DNA of 64,000 nt from Echria macrotheca (taxonomy: Eukaryota; Ascomycota; Sordariomycetes; Sordariales; Schizotheciaceae), in contig MU839836.1 of assembly GCA_030411725.1 (NCBI GenBank), positions 806,001 through 870,000 of the forward strand, read 5' to 3'. Shown piece by piece: positions 63,718-64,000 of the stretch. Below the pieces are notes generated by a model. That model did not search any database and was not told where the DNA came from. It was given only the letters and a program-made list of their open reading frames with translations. Positions within the stretch are counted from its first letter, which is position 1, and every line of letters starts with the position of its first letter. A program made the translations under genes and the position numbers.

Positions 63718-64000
63718 TCAGCCAACTTGAGCAAGGAAATAGTCTGACTTATCATTGGTTTCACAGCTACCAGCTACGCCCATAGTCATTGCTTGGCGCT
63801 GCACGACCTTGGTTCCAGTTCCATGCCCGGCACGTTCATATGCGGTTGCTATTGTGACTGCAAAAGGCAGATCGACGTTCCAAATTCGGAGTTCTGTCAG
63901 CGGTGTCTCAATCGCTGCCAAAAAGAGTGACCGCCCGCAACAAGACCCAAACAAGTATGCTGTCCCGAGACTCTTGAAAGTGCTTGGCTTCGGGCAAAAG
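63718..64000 (-). CDS. C-terminal end of a gene entering from the right edge, unrecognised
   Basis: The minus-strand frame is open from the window edge to a TGA at 63718-63720, about 93 residues. Content such as YLFGSCCGRSLFLAAIETPL, ELRIWNVDLPFAVTIATAYE and GTGTKVVQRQAMTMGV looks like a folded protein. The start lies outside the window. No domain recognised; it could also be chance read-through. Confidence 0.3.
   Translation of the reverse strand, partial: FCPKPSTFKSLGTAYLFGSCCGRSLFLAAIETPLTELRIWNVDLPFAVTIATAYERAGHGTGTKVVQRQAMTMGVAGSCETNDKSDYFLAQVG

Noticed and set aside
1..64000. CRISPR array, rRNA or bacterial operon features
   Set aside because: No regularly spaced short direct repeats with unique spacers were seen. 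The only short tandem array (61.65 kb) has no spacers. Introns and protein families are fungal.

Overview
The window looks like nuclear DNA of a filamentous ascomycete, probably a Sordariomycete. The intact genes carry short GT...AG introns (46-101 nt) with fungal-type branch sites. Their products are typically fungal: a HET-domain protein, a DUF3716-like cysteine-motif protein, a fungal transcription-factor domain, and a SET protein. Assignment to Sordariales/Chaetomiaceae is only a guess from the style of the proteins. No rRNA, tRNA, CRISPR array or operon structure was recognised.

Layout. 1-13.4 kb: the C-terminal end of a basic nuclear-type protein runs in from the left edge. It is followed by a two-exon SET-domain protein (minus), a truncated Zn-cluster-type transcription factor (minus), a three-exon beta-lactamase-like serine hydrolase (minus) and a 1248-residue protein with a DUF3716-like CxxC motif (plus). 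The hydrolase gene sits between two inverted copies of a dispersed repeat. 13.4-28.8 kb: mostly diverged repeat fragments with a cytochrome P450 scrap, one intact coiled-coil gene (22.4-23.5 kb) and possible gene relics. 28.9-33.9 kb: a compact block of three intact genes: a HET-domain protein, an unknown conserved-looking protein, and a protein kinase with an FHA-like N-terminus. 33.9-58.6 kb: a dense mosaic of fragmented, rearranged repeats. Within it lie an intact 861-bp non-autonomous hAT-type element with a perfect 8-bp target duplication, a Ulp1-protease fragment, an inverted relic of the left-edge gene, an AT-richer HNH-endonuclease pseudogene with the signature of repeat-induced point mutation (RIP), and an intron-less partial copy of the coiled-coil gene. 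59-64 kb: a three-exon gene of unknown function, a C2H2 zinc-finger gene, a 58-bp tandem repeat built on a hairpin, and the edge of another possible gene.

Working together. There is no pathway here. Intact genes form islands in a repeat graveyard. Several repeats occur in both orientations around the 28.9-33.9 kb gene block, so inversion or rearrangement is plausible. Most repeats stay GC-rich, while a few segments (HNH relic, 34.3, 41.8 and 54.2 kb copies) show CpA-to-TpA type changes. That suggests either RIP acting on only some copies or insertions of different ages.
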